Positions 27,694 to 36,378 of a DNA stretch of 64,000 nt are shown here, in pieces (the first letter of the stretch is position 1; each line of letters begins with the position of its first letter). A program made the position numbers and the translations under genes. The stretch is from Chryseobacterium arthrosphaerae. Lineage in GTDB: Bacteria > Bacteroidota > Bacteroidia > Flavobacteriales > Weeksellaceae. Where the stretch lies: NCBI RefSeq assembly GCF_001684965.1, contig NZ_MAYG01000001.1, positions 3,162,001-3,226,000 of the forward strand. Reading direction: 5' to 3'. The notes beneath the pieces are model-generated. The model was not told the origin of the DNA, did no database searches, and saw only the letters and a program-made list of their open reading frames with translations.

Positions 27694-30531
27694 TTATTCG
27701 ATATCTTCGTTTGGAAAATCATCTTCTTCTTGTGGGTCTTCATCGAATCCATCAAAAATCGTAGTCGTATATGACGTTTTCACTTCGTTTTCAATTTTTG
27801 GAAAGTGAAGACTATAACCAATTATTGGAATTCCGTTATTTACGTTCGGTGTTCCCCTTTCATCTAAAGCATAAATTAAAAGCAAGCCTTTTTTCTCAGC
27901 AGCTCTTTGCTCTTTTATTTCTTTATTCGTTGTAAACCCATTTACTGTTAAATCAACTTGCCTATCTTTCAAATCATCAATCTGATTTTTTGCAATCAAA
28001 TAAAAGTCGCTTCCTCGAGTGATTTTTGGTTGGTTACGAACACTACAACCTAATGTCAGTGATTCATTATTGAAATGTAAATCATAAGTGAAAACATCTT
28101 CCTTTTCCTGTCTTTCATTTAATGGTGTGTTACCACTGTAATCGATAAACACTTTTTCATCAGTATTAGAAACTATACAGATATTCCATTCTTTAATGGT
28201 ATTATCTTTAGATTGAGCTTTAATATAATCGCTTAAGGTTGCATTTTTAATGCTCGGCTGTTCAATTTTGAAAGCATCAATAAAATCACAAACTGATTCA
28301 ATTTCAATTTTAGGATAATATAAATATCTAATTTTTCCTCGCGTCTCCTTTCTGTTTTGAGCTTCAGGAAATCCAATTACTGAAATTAAATTATTAAGTG
28401 TTTTAAAGTTACTTTCAATTGCAGACTTAGTTTTCAATAATTGGTAGGTCTGCGGATTCGTTCCGGAAAAAGAAATTTCAATTTTTTTCGAGAAATGTAG
28501 TTTTGCCAAACTTGTAATTGTCATTAAACCGTGATGATTTCTAACTTTTAACCTGAAATCTTTCGGACGTTGATGAGAAGCAGTCATTTCATCAAAATCG
28601 TTCCGCATTTCTTCAGTCGCCATTGTGATGTGGTTAAACCATTCAAAAATCTGTTCTGTAGTGTATAATCTGCACAAATCAACATAACCCGGTCGATAGC
28701 CAAACCAGCGTCCCATCTGCATCAGGGAATCATACATTTTTGTTGTTCGCAAATAATAACTAACGGATAGACCTTCCAGTGTAATTCCCCGTGACAGTCT
28801 GCTTCCTCCAACAGCTATTACAGACAAACCGTTTTCGTATCTATTATAATCAATTTCTTCAATATTGTGATATTCTAAATTTGCTGTAGAACGAGTTCCG
28901 TGAACAGAGCGAACATCAATTTTAGAAACTGCTTTTTTTAATTCCCCTTTTACTTCTTCCCAAGAATGCTGCCTAATTCTGATGTCTTTGTAATCCAAAT
29001 TTCCTAACACATTTTCAGTAGTTGGAACAAAATCTGTTTCATATAATCCCTTTAATTCCTGTAAAATCTTGGTATCATCACTTCTAATAGCATTGGCGTA
29101 TTCTTTCGTCTTTTCGTTTACTAAATAAGCTACCCTATCAATCCATTTTACCAGCAACGCAACGTGAACAAGCATTGAATTATGTTTATTTTCCTGTCCT
29201 CGTAATCTTCGTATTGCACATGTAAGAATGAAAGACTTTATTGCTCTTTCTAAACTTTTAGGAAGATATTCCGGTAATTCCTCCTTATTATTTTTATTAA
29301 TAGTCTTGAAAAAAGGAGGATCATAGTCGTCAATTGCTCTGAAAATATCCAATGGTTCATTATCATCTCCACTTGGATTTTCAAAGCCAAATATTTTTGC
29401 AGCACCAATGTAATTATTAGGAGCTTTTATGTTGATAATAAAATCTCTTGGAAATAAATCTTCGCCGATTTTATATTCCTTGTTTTTCACAATTGTCGTT
29501 GCATTTTCATCGTGTTCTTGTGAAATAAACAAGTTTGCATACGGTGTTGCTGTATAACCGATGAAAGTATTCTGATTGAATAAGTTAAGTAAAGTTCTTA
29601 TTAATCTATTGATGGTTTTGATGTCTTCAATACTTTTGCTTGCATTTACAGAAGCCGCATCGGCTTCGTCATCAATTACCAAAACAGGAACATCAAACAG
29701 CTTTGGAGTACCGTCAACAATCTTTGCATTAACGTCTTTTGAAAACCAATCGATAAGGTTTTCGAGAATGCTTTTATTTTTTTTTATAACAAAAACAACC
29801 GGATTTTTTCCTATTGGAATATTTAATCTATTCGCAACCGATTGACTAAAATCACCTTCATCCCCACTTTTGTAATAGGATGAAGTCAAAGAATAAATAT
29901 CAGTATTTACTTTATATTTTCCAACGCCTATTATTTTATTTTCATTTTCTCTGATGAAAGCAGAACTATTTCTACCAATATAGCCAGAATCAATTCTTTC
30001 CTGGGTTTGTCTTCTTAATGAACTAATTGTTCCTGCAATTACAATAATTACTTTGTAGCCTGCGTCGGTAGCTTTATTAATCAAACCTACATAGTTAGAA
30101 GTCTTCCCCGATTGAACGTGACCAACAACCATTCCTCTTCTGTCAAATGATTTTGTTTCTTTTGGATTTACACATTTATCAAGGATTTTATCTGTAAAAT
30201 CGTCCAAATCGTTAACTGGAAAAGCAGGGTCGTTCTTCTGCATATCCAACTTGTATCTATTCCATAATTCAAAGTCGATATTTACCTTTTCATCGTTAAG
30301 CCAAGGCGTAACATTCTCATCATAAAGTTCTGTAATTGTCCCACTTCCTATGCTAAAATCGGCATGGAGTAATTCAAATAATAATTCCTTGTCTACACTT
30401 TGAAACTCTATTGCAGACGAAATTTTATCGTTTATAATTTTTAAAATTGTATTATCATCAATTGTATCACGAGGAACTAAATTTAGATAGGCGTGACAAA
30501 TAAGTTTTGCTGTTTGGTTTACATCGTTCAT
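27694..30531 (-). CDS. Z1-domain superfamily II helicase/ATPase
   Basis: 945 residues. Walker A GHVQSGKT (137-144) is followed by VIIVIAGTISSLRRQTQER (motif Ia region), Walker B VIDDEADAASVN (about 285-296), FIGYTATPYANLF (motif III), the Z1 domain (about 400-650) and motifs V/VI in SRLSRGITLEGL and QMGRWFGYRPGY. Conserved ATPase residues are intact. It probably moves along or remodels DNA for the nuclease partner. Its start overlaps the stop of the ATPase gene by 4 bp (ATGA). The combination of helicase core with inserted Z1 is specific to this class of defence operons. Confidence 0.9.
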   Translation of the reverse strand: MNDVNQTAKLICHAYLNLVPRDTIDDNTILKIINDKISSAIEFQSVDKELLFELLHADFSIGSGTITELYDENVTPWLNDEKVNIDFELWNRYKLDMQKNDPAFPVNDLDDFTDKILDKCVNPKETKSFDRRGMVVGHVQSGKTSNYVGLINKATDAGYKVIIVIAGTISSLRRQTQERIDSGYIGRNSSAFIRENENKIIGVGKYKVNTDIYSLTSSYYKSGDEGDFSQSVANRLNIPIGKNPVVFVIKKNKSILENLIDWFSKDVNAKIVDGTPKLFDVPVLVIDDEADAASVNASKSIEDIKTINRLIRTLLNLFNQNTFIGYTATPYANLFISQEHDENATTIVKNKEYKIGEDLFPRDFIINIKAPNNYIGAAKIFGFENPSGDDNEPLDIFRAIDDYDPPFFKTINKNNKEELPEYLPKSLERAIKSFILTCAIRRLRGQENKHNSMLVHVALLVKWIDRVAYLVNEKTKEYANAIRSDDTKILQELKGLYETDFVPTTENVLGNLDYKDIRIRQHSWEEVKGELKKAVSKIDVRSVHGTRSTANLEYHNIEEIDYNRYENGLSVIAVGGSRLSRGITLEGLSVSYYLRTTKMYDSLMQMGRWFGYRPGYVDLCRLYTTEQIFEWFNHITMATEEMRNDFDEMTASHQRPKDFRLKVRNHHGLMTITSLAKLHFSKKIEISFSGTNPQTYQLLKTKSAIESNFKTLNNLISVIGFPEAQNRKETRGKIRYLYYPKIEIESVCDFIDAFKIEQPSIKNATLSDYIKAQSKDNTIKEWNICIVSNTDEKVFIDYSGNTPLNERQEKEDVFTYDLHFNNESLTLGCSVRNQPKITRGSDFYLIAKNQIDDLKDRQVDLTVNGFTTNKEIKEQRAAEKKGLLLIYALDERGTPNVNNGIPIIGYSLHFPKIENEVKTSYTTTIFDGFDEDPQEEDDFPNEDIE

Positions 30532-31985
30532 TTCAAATAGTCATTAATTAATGGAAATAAATTAAAAGGTGTTGAAGACATAATTTGTTGTTTTGCCAAA
30601 GATTCCGGAATACCTTGCTGAATGTAAATTTTATACAATTCAACAGCTAAATTCAGTAAATCATCACTTGGAGTTTCAGAATGTTTTTCTAATTCATGAA
30701 AGCTTGGGTCTTCGTTTTGGTTGTTTAGAATAAGCTCCACAGGAACATTTTCTTCGAGAAGCTGCAATGCCTTTGATATCAATTTATTTTTGTCAGCTAA
30801 CAAAGAATTAATTATCGGGTGTTTTCTGTTGATCTTATATTTTTTGATTCCTTCACGAGTAATTTCATCTTTCCACAAAGGTTCAAAATTTGAATTCGAA
30901 ATTTGAGAGATAGATTTTTGCCCCCGCCAATTATAGATCTTAGCGGATTTCATAATTGCTATTTTCGCAATCCTCGAAAGCTCCCGACGAATTCCTATTG
31001 GTGGTGCTGCTGTAGATTTTTTAATATCAAGATTCCAATTAAAATCATTTGAATTTGAAAAATTGACTGATATTCTTGCTAATTTGGCGTAGTCCCTTTT
31101 CTTTTCCAATCCCAACCAATCTCCTGAAACAAGCAATCTATCTCCACGGTAAACATAAAAGCCCTGTTGTTGAAGCCAACCAAGAGAACCTCCCGTTTTG
31201 TCGTAATCTTCTTTTCCAATTTCAGACATATGAGGCAAAACAAAATAGGTAACCTCTACATCTCCAAATTTTTCCGGTAATCCCATTTCTGGTTTTGGGT
31301 CAAGGTTTAGTAAAAAAGGATTATATGATTCGATTTCTTCATTTTGAAAAAATATTCTTATTCTTCTACTTTCGATAAATTTATGAAAAACCAAACCGAG
31401 ATGCTCACGTACATTTTCCATTTCCTGGTAAAATGCATTTTTTACACTCTCGTTGTTGCTTTCAGCTTTACCTACTATTCTGTCTAATTTCTCCCATAAA
31501 ACCAGCGTTCCACATTTTTGCTCATTTATTTCATTAAGGAAACTTGAATCAGAAATATAATCTAATAATTGCCACTCTTCTTCATCATTAATAAAATCAA
31601 TATCCCAACATCTTTTTATTGTTGAAAAATTTACCCGTTTAGAAACACAAGTCAATCTTTTACATTGAGAAAACGAAGCAGTTTTCAATCCCATTCCAAA
31701 ACGACCTAAATCTTTTTCAGACCGTTCATCATCGGGATCTTTGCTTCCTGGAGTCATTGCTAAAACCAATTCGTCCTTATTCATTCCATCTCCATTATCT
31801 CTAATGGAAATAAAAGAGTGTTGGCCTTCCCATTTATAATGTATAGAGATTTCATTGGCATTTGCAGAAATACTATTATCTATGATATCCGCAATCGCAG
31901 TCGATAGATTATACCCAAAGCTTCGGTAAGAATTAATCGTTGATTTGGGATTTGGTTTGGCTATTTCGGCTCTAAATTCGTGCAT
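30528..31985 (-). CDS. MORC-type GHKL ATPase
   Basis: 485 residues. The N-terminal GHKL fold shows an N-box AIADIIDNSISA (30-41), G1 IRDNGDGM (61-68) and G2 LGRFGMGLKTASF (93-105). The N-box has Asp33 where many GHKL ATPases have the catalytic Glu. I think this is common in this subfamily but could not check. An S5-like second domain follows (WNLDIKKSTAAPPIGIR). Bacterial relatives are considered ancestors of eukaryotic MORC ATPases. It is first of the four-gene operon, 65 bp downstream of the small nuclease gene. ATP-driven dimerisation on DNA is the inferred role. Confidence 0.88.
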   Translation of the reverse strand: MHEFRAEIAKPNPKSTINSYRSFGYNLSTAIADIIDNSISANANEISIHYKWEGQHSFISIRDNGDGMNKDELVLAMTPGSKDPDDERSEKDLGRFGMGLKTASFSQCKRLTCVSKRVNFSTIKRCWDIDFINDEEEWQLLDYISDSSFLNEINEQKCGTLVLWEKLDRIVGKAESNNESVKNAFYQEMENVREHLGLVFHKFIESRRIRIFFQNEEIESYNPFLLNLDPKPEMGLPEKFGDVEVTYFVLPHMSEIGKEDYDKTGGSLGWLQQQGFYVYRGDRLLVSGDWLGLEKKRDYAKLARISVNFSNSNDFNWNLDIKKSTAAPPIGIRRELSRIAKIAIMKSAKIYNWRGQKSISQISNSNFEPLWKDEITREGIKKYKINRKHPIINSLLADKNKLISKALQLLEENVPVELILNNQNEDPSFHELEKHSETPSDDLLNLAVELYKIYIQQGIPESLAKQQIMSSTPFNLFPLINDYLK

Positions 31986-32050
31986 TTAATTATGAGTATC
32001 AGTCTTATTAGTTTTTTGTTTGTAAATTAATAACCAATTATTAATATACC

Positions 32051-32533
32051 TTATAATGGAAGAGTCAATCTTCCTGATGCATATAATGTTTCAAAAAAAA
32101 TCATTACAGTTTGAAAATCTTGATTTTTTGCATAACTTTTTCTAACTGCTATTACCAAATAATCCACTTCATGCATCATACAAACCTGAAATAGATCCTT
32201 TAAAAATTGATAATTCGTCACCGCTCTGCCTGCTTCAACTTCTACTACCGTCTTAAATTCTTCATTGTAAGCATCAGCATCAAAATATTTTTCAAGTCTA
32301 CCGTTCATACCGAATAAAACTGGAACCTTAATTTTATCATTAGCCCTTTTAGACAATTCAACTTTATAATTCAATTTCAAGAGGCTTGAAGTTATCTTTT
32401 GCAAAACCTCATTACTATGTAAAAAATGTATCTCTGAAGATATTGATTCCTCATTAAAATTGAAAATATCCACAATGTCTTTTAAATGTGACGGTATTCC
32501 TTTTCTCTTGGGATAATATTGCCAATTTATCAT
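32051..32533 (-). CDS. Small restriction-endonuclease-like protein
   Basis: 160 residues. A PD-(D/E)XK-like core is seen at KYFDADAY (Asp85/Asp87) and TVVEVEAGRAVTNYQFLKDL (Glu98, Glu100). The pattern E-x-E replaces E-x-K, as in BglII/BstYI-like enzymes that use another residue in the last position. It overlaps the stop of the methyltransferase gene by 4 bp, the usual layout of a type II restriction pair. I infer that it is the cognate endonuclease. An alternative is a regulatory or inactivated relative. The recognition site is unknown. Confidence 0.65.
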   Translation of the reverse strand: MINWQYYPKRKGIPSHLKDIVDIFNFNEESISSEIHFLHSNEVLQKITSSLLKLNYKVELSKRANDKIKVPVLFGMNGRLEKYFDADAYNEEFKTVVEVEAGRAVTNYQFLKDLFQVCMMHEVDYLVIAVRKSYAKNQDFQTVMIFFETLYASGRLTLPL

Positions 32534-33759
32534 CTTATCATCTCCCTTATCGTGGTGGCAATTCCCTGCGCCATTAGTACCGGTACAGCATTTCCGATTT
32601 GCTTAAATGCTGCTGTTCTACTTGACTCAAAGAAATAGTCATCGGGAAAGGATTGAATTCTTGCAGCCTCTCTTACCGTTATAGAACGGTTCTGATTAAT
32701 ATCCGGGTGTATATAATAATGCCCATCTGCAGATATATGGGCAACAACGGTATGAGAGACTCCTTTATGATTTACAACCTGAAAACGGTTGGTAAATGCT
32801 TTAGTATTATTATGTTTTATCAGTCGTGGAGGAAGCTCAGCATAATTTAGTCGCTTACCTTCATTTACCCATTTATCAACAGCAATTCTATAGATTTCAA
32901 GATCATTTTCATTATTGAGTCTTGAAATATGCTGTGTAGTAAATGAAATACCATTTCTAATACCAGAAGCCTTTAAATAATCATTTGTATCTTGAATATA
33001 TGGAGATACTCCCCATTCGCCCTGTCCGCTTTTAATTTTTGGCAGATCAGAAAACAGATGTTTTGCTATTTCAAATCGTGTTTCAACCTTATAAAACCTT
33101 GGATATTCTATTTCTAAATTATTTTTCCAACCGATAATAATTACCCTTTTTCTGTCTTGCAACACACCAAAATCCTGTGCATTCAATACTTTTTTATCAA
33201 GTTCGTAACCGGCTTCTCTCACTGCATCAAAAATTAACTGAAGGTAGCGACCATTATTAGCAGAGAGTATACCTGGAACATTTTCGAAGACAAACATTTT
33301 CGGTTGATACTTTTTCAAAAATTCAACATAATGTTTGTAAAGGTGATTTCGTGGATCATCTGTCATGTCTTTCCTCACTCTTCCGGCTACAGAATATGCC
33401 TGACATGGAGGCCCACCAATTACTAAGTCAATTGAATCATTACCTAACTCTTCGTCAATTTGATCAAATATTGTCGGTAAGGTTTTTTCTGAAATTTCTG
33501 TATTGATTACCGATTTTATAAGATGATTAGGAATTCTCTCCCAAAGTTCTTTTCTTGTTATAGTTCCTTCTAGATAATCATAATATTCATTTATTCGCCC
33601 CTCTTCTCTCAACCAGTGAAAAGCAGTTCGAGTTCTTAAAGTATCACATGCATCTTTATTCATTTCAACGTGAGCAACAGGAGTAAATCCTGCTCTCACA
33701 AAACCTTCTGAGAGACCACCTGCACCTGCGAATAAATCTATAAATTTTAGTTTTGACAT
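32530..33759 (-). CDS. DNA cytosine-5 methyltransferase
   Basis: 409 residues with all main m5C-methylase motifs: I (FIDLFAGAGGLSEGF, 6-20), IV with catalytic Cys119 (IGGPPCQAYS), VI (FVFENVPGIL), VIII (QDRKRVIIIGW), a variable target-recognition region (about 220-340), IX (HTVVAHISADGHYYIHPD, then RSITVREAARIQSFPDDY) and X (FKQIGNAVPVLMAQ). It protects host DNA from the partner nuclease. A -7-like box TAATTTTG (33819-33826, minus strand) lies about 53 bp upstream within an array of ACGG half-sites. The divergent vsr gene supports frequent m5C deamination at its target. Confidence 0.95.
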   Translation of the reverse strand: MSKLKFIDLFAGAGGLSEGFVRAGFTPVAHVEMNKDACDTLRTRTAFHWLREEGRINEYYDYLEGTITRKELWERIPNHLIKSVINTEISEKTLPTIFDQIDEELGNDSIDLVIGGPPCQAYSVAGRVRKDMTDDPRNHLYKHYVEFLKKYQPKMFVFENVPGILSANNGRYLQLIFDAVREAGYELDKKVLNAQDFGVLQDRKRVIIIGWKNNLEIEYPRFYKVETRFEIAKHLFSDLPKIKSGQGEWGVSPYIQDTNDYLKASGIRNGISFTTQHISRLNNENDLEIYRIAVDKWVNEGKRLNYAELPPRLIKHNNTKAFTNRFQVVNHKGVSHTVVAHISADGHYYIHPDINQNRSITVREAARIQSFPDDYFFESSRTAAFKQIGNAVPVLMAQGIATTIREMIR

Positions 33760-33818
33760 TTTATTTAACTTAAAACAATTACTTTTAATTGTTTAACTAA
33801 TTATTTTTTTACAATCTA

Positions 33819-33933
33819 CAAAATTACGGTGTTTCTGTAAAATAAAATACCGTAAAATTACCTATAATCCCTATCAAACACATTTTTTGTAAATTTACTT
33901 CTGTTCTACCGTTTGTAAATACGGGAACCCGTA
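33819..33933. promoter_or_regulatory. Operator-like half-site array between methylase and vsr genes
   Basis: Half-sites of the type TTACGG/CCGTAA recur: TTACGGT (33824-33830), ACCGTAA (33849-33855), ACCGT (33908-33912) and the perfect palindrome TACGGGAACCCGTA (33920-33933). The first overlaps the methylase -7 box and the last lies 12 bp before the vsr start codon. No controller-protein gene is seen beside them, so the regulator could be the methylase itself or a factor encoded elsewhere. Confidence 0.45.
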
Positions 33934-33944
33934 AATATGCAATT

Positions 33945-34373
33945 ATGAGTGATAAACATACTCCTGAGCAGAGAAGATTTAATATGCAGCAGATAAAAGG
34001 AACAAATACAAAACCTGAAATACTGTTAAGGAGACTTCTTTTTTCTAAAGGTTTCAGATATAGGATAAATAATAAGAATTTACCGGGGAAACCTGATATT
34101 GTATTAAAAAAATACAAAACGGTAATTTTTGTAAATGGCTGTTTTTGGCACGGTCACGAAAATTGTAGATATTATGTTATTCCGAAAACCAGAACCGAAT
34201 TCTGGACTGATAAGATTAACGGTAACAAGAAAAGAGACAAGAAAAATACTGAATTACTAATTCAAATGGGATGGAAAGTTATAACAGTATGGGAATGTGA
34301 ATTAAAAAAAGATAAAGTAGATCAAACAATAGAAAAATTGATAAATGAGCTCCACGATAATCTTTTAGCCTAA
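33945..34373 (+). CDS. vsr: Very short patch repair endonuclease
   Basis: 142 residues, the usual Vsr length. LPGKPDIVL carries Asp51 and VNGCFWHGH carries His69, which line up in number with the catalytic Asp51 and His69 of the E. coli enzyme. The position of the second histidine (64) is Asn here, if my memory of the E. coli numbering is right. ENCRYY (zinc-site region) and VITVWECELKK follow. Vsr nicks next to T in T-G mismatches left by deamination of 5-methylcytosine. It is divergent from the methylase gene and is presumably specific for that target. Confidence 0.92.
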   Translation: MSDKHTPEQRRFNMQQIKGTNTKPEILLRRLLFSKGFRYRINNKNLPGKPDIVLKKYKTVIFVNGCFWHGHENCRYYVIPKTRTEFWTDKINGNKKRDKKNTELLIQMGWKVITVWECELKKDKVDQTIEKLINELHDNLLA

Positions 34374-34423
34374 CCATTGCAAATTCATTTTTTTGCCGAA
34401 TATTAGCCTGAAATAGGGCATTC

Positions 34424-34798
34424 ATGAGTATAAAATTTTATTTAAGAAAAAAAACCGGAGAAACAAAAATCAGTTTCAGATACTGTAGGGGCAGAAAAGA
34501 TGATACTGTCCTTACAACGCCATTCTCAATCCTGGCGGAACATTGGGATTCAGAAAATGAATGTTACCGAGAAAGTCTGCGAAAACGGAACCCCAAAAAT
34601 GAAATTGATAAATTGCTTAACAAAAATATAGATTCCATAAATCTAAAATTAAGTGAATTTAAAGTCTCTTTGAACGGTTTTATTTTAGATAATAATTACC
34701 GAATTGACAGTGATAAGATTAAGGGTTTTATTGCAAAAAATTACGGTAATCCACCTACAAAAGCATTAAAACCTGTACAGTCTCCAATACTACTTTAA
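34424..34798 (+). pseudogene. Truncated tyrosine integrase (arm-binding N-terminus only)
   Basis: 124 residues. MSIKFYLRKKTGETKISFRY, then LAEHWDSENECYRES and INLKLSEFKVSLNGF, match the N-terminal arm-DNA-binding region of Bacteroidota phage-type integrases, which normally continue to about 400 residues. The core-binding and catalytic domains are missing: the frame stops at 34798 where it runs into an unrelated reading frame. It lies in the middle of the island rather than at an end. I conclude that a deletion removed the rest. Confidence 0.65.
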
Positions 34799-35007
34799 AT
34801 TCTTCCACTCAACAATGTCAACAAATAGGGAGTATCGAAACATATCCTTATTCTTATAATGCTACAACACATATTTTAGATATTGATGGAGAACGTTATT
34901 ACATTAAACATAGTGATTCCAAGGAATTAATTCTTCAGGATTATGAATATTACGATCAAAATGGTGACGGAACAAAGGAGAAAAGATTAGATTACTATAA
35001 AAAATAA
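34771..35007 (+). pseudogene. C-terminal remnant of a lipocalin-like protein
   Basis: In a frame different from the integrase fragment, about 78 codons run to a TAA at 35005-35007 with no start codon. The text includes THILDIDGERYYIKHSD, then QDYEYYDQNGDGTKEKRLDY. It resembles the last strands of the lipocalin-like lipoproteins common in Chryseobacterium. It overlaps the tail of the integrase fragment, marking a deletion junction near 34770-34800. Confidence 0.45.
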
Positions 35008-35030
35008 ACCACCAAAAACTGAAATCCATC

Positions 35031-35855
35031 ATGAATTATTTAAACTACCTTGAGAATCTTGATTTCGAATCAATGATTACAACTTCATTTCTATTGCCTT
35101 TCTTCGCTATAATGGTGGTTATTAAAATTCTTTCAGCAATAATTTTTTCTTTCGTCCCGGATGATTATGATGATAATCCCTATCAAGTTACCGTTTTTTC
35201 GAATATACTATTGTACTTTATTTTCTCTTTCTTTATTCTAACAGTATATGATTATAATGATAGGAAAAGTATATTAGATTTCCGGTATTCTCAAAATGTA
35301 TTTGAGGAAAATTCTGAAGAATTCGTAGTGAAAGAAAGTACTAAATTAGAAAATGATCAAAATATTAATACTAAAGATTTAAATTCTATTGCAAGTAAAA
35401 CATTTTCTTGGGATGATATAGCAATTACACCCGAAGCTGAAAGACTAATAGATAATGCGAACCTAACCGAGAAATATGTAGGATTATCATCTGAGGATAT
35501 TATCAAACTAAAGAAAATAATGAGTGATCCGAATCCTGATCCATTATCTAAGGCTGAAAACAAGATTGATGTTGGAGTCACTGAATGTAAATGGTGTGGA
35601 AAAAAAATTGATATCAAAGCGATGATCTATACCTCAAAGGATTTGTTAGGAGTAATTGTAAAACCTAAGTCTGAAGACCCTTTTGAGATGATTGCTTCTG
35701 TAATGACGGTCTTAACAGTAAGTCCCAAAGCCTGCATTGAAAGTTATGAACTCCAAGATGCTAATAAACATAAATATCAACTTATTGTAACCGATGAAAA
35801 AGAATTCTGTTCGTTAAAATGTGAAAAAGAATTCAAAAATAACAGAGGATATTAA
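35031..35855 (+). CDS. Membrane protein with zinc-ribbon-like C-terminus
   Basis: 274 residues. Two N-terminal transmembrane helices (about 17-43 and 57-78) are followed by an acidic cytoplasmic or periplasmic linker and a C-terminal domain. That domain has CKWCGKKID (CxxC, about 190) and EFCSLKCEKEF (CxxxC, about 263), a likely metal-binding four-cysteine site split by about 70 residues. No family is recognised. It is followed after 15 bp by a small two-helix membrane protein and then a terminator, so the two form a short operon. Confidence 0.6.
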   Translation: MNYLNYLENLDFESMITTSFLLPFFAIMVVIKILSAIIFSFVPDDYDDNPYQVTVFSNILLYFIFSFFILTVYDYNDRKSILDFRYSQNVFEENSEEFVVKESTKLENDQNINTKDLNSIASKTFSWDDIAITPEAERLIDNANLTEKYVGLSSEDIIKLKKIMSDPNPDPLSKAENKIDVGVTECKWCGKKIDIKAMIYTSKDLLGVIVKPKSEDPFEMIASVMTVLTVSPKACIESYELQDANKHKYQLIVTDEKEFCSLKCEKEFKNNRGY

Positions 35856-35870
35856 ATAGAAAATAAACTT

Positions 35871-36128
35871 ATGAAAACATTATCAATTATTGGAATTTTA
35901 ATCAGTATTTTAGGAATCATATTGTGTTTAGGAATTATTGATAATTATGTCGAATACGGTAGTAAACTTATTGAATATTTAAATTTAAACCATAAAGAAA
36001 TTAAACACGAAGTTTTATCAATAACTTCTGTATTAGATACCGGTAGAATCATCTGTTTTATGCTAATGGGACTTTTTGTATTCCACCTATTTATATGTAT
36101 TCAAGTTTATCGTTCTAAAACCTTATAA
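35871..36128 (+). CDS. Small two-helix membrane protein
   Basis: 85 residues with transmembrane helices at about 4-24 and 58-79 and a polar loop between them. It shows no recognised domain. It closely follows the zinc-ribbon-like membrane protein and ends just before a terminator. Confidence 0.5.
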   Translation: MKTLSIIGILISILGIILCLGIIDNYVEYGSKLIEYLNLNHKEIKHEVLSITSVLDTGRIICFMLMGLFVFHLFICIQVYRSKTL

Positions 36129-36153
36129 GATTTCCATTCCTAAAATATTTAAT

Positions 36154-36188
36154 AAAAAAAAACCTGAAATAATTTTCAGGTTTTTTTT
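36154..36188 (+). terminator. Terminator
   Basis: The hairpin AAACCTGAAA / TTTTCAGGTTT with A's before and nine T's after lies about 25 bp past the 36128 stop. Confidence 0.85.
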
Positions 36189-36321
36189 TGTCAAAATTTA
36201 TTCCTTGGCAAATGTTCTTAATGTTAAGAAATGATATTAAGAGACTGAACGATAAAATCTTTGATTAAATATTATATCATATAGAAAAATCCGTAAATTA
36301 GTAGCAAACTGCTAATTATCC

Positions 36322-36378
36322 ATGAAAAAATTAAATTTAAATATCCAACATATCAACAAATTTATTGTTTCGATATGA
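36322..36378 (+). CDS. Possible 18-residue leader peptide
   Basis: ATG at 36322 opens MKKLNLNIQHINKFIVSI and ends in a TGA that overlaps the ATG of the next gene (ATGA at 36375-36378). It could be a coupling leader, or the true N-terminus of that gene with a one-base frameshift. Confidence 0.25.
   Translation: MKKLNLNIQHINKFIVSI

Noticed and set aside
24343..34373. DISARM, BREX or Dnd/Ssp identity for the left operon
   Set aside because: No PglZ, BrxC, DrmA/DrmB or DndBCDE-type genes are present. The GHKL-Z1-DUF4420-AIPR set fits a different published architecture.
36291..36318. TTAGTAGCAAACTGCTAA as an internal att or arm site
   Set aside because: It shares only GTAGCAA with the arm repeats and lacks the tandem TGGTRGCAA structure.
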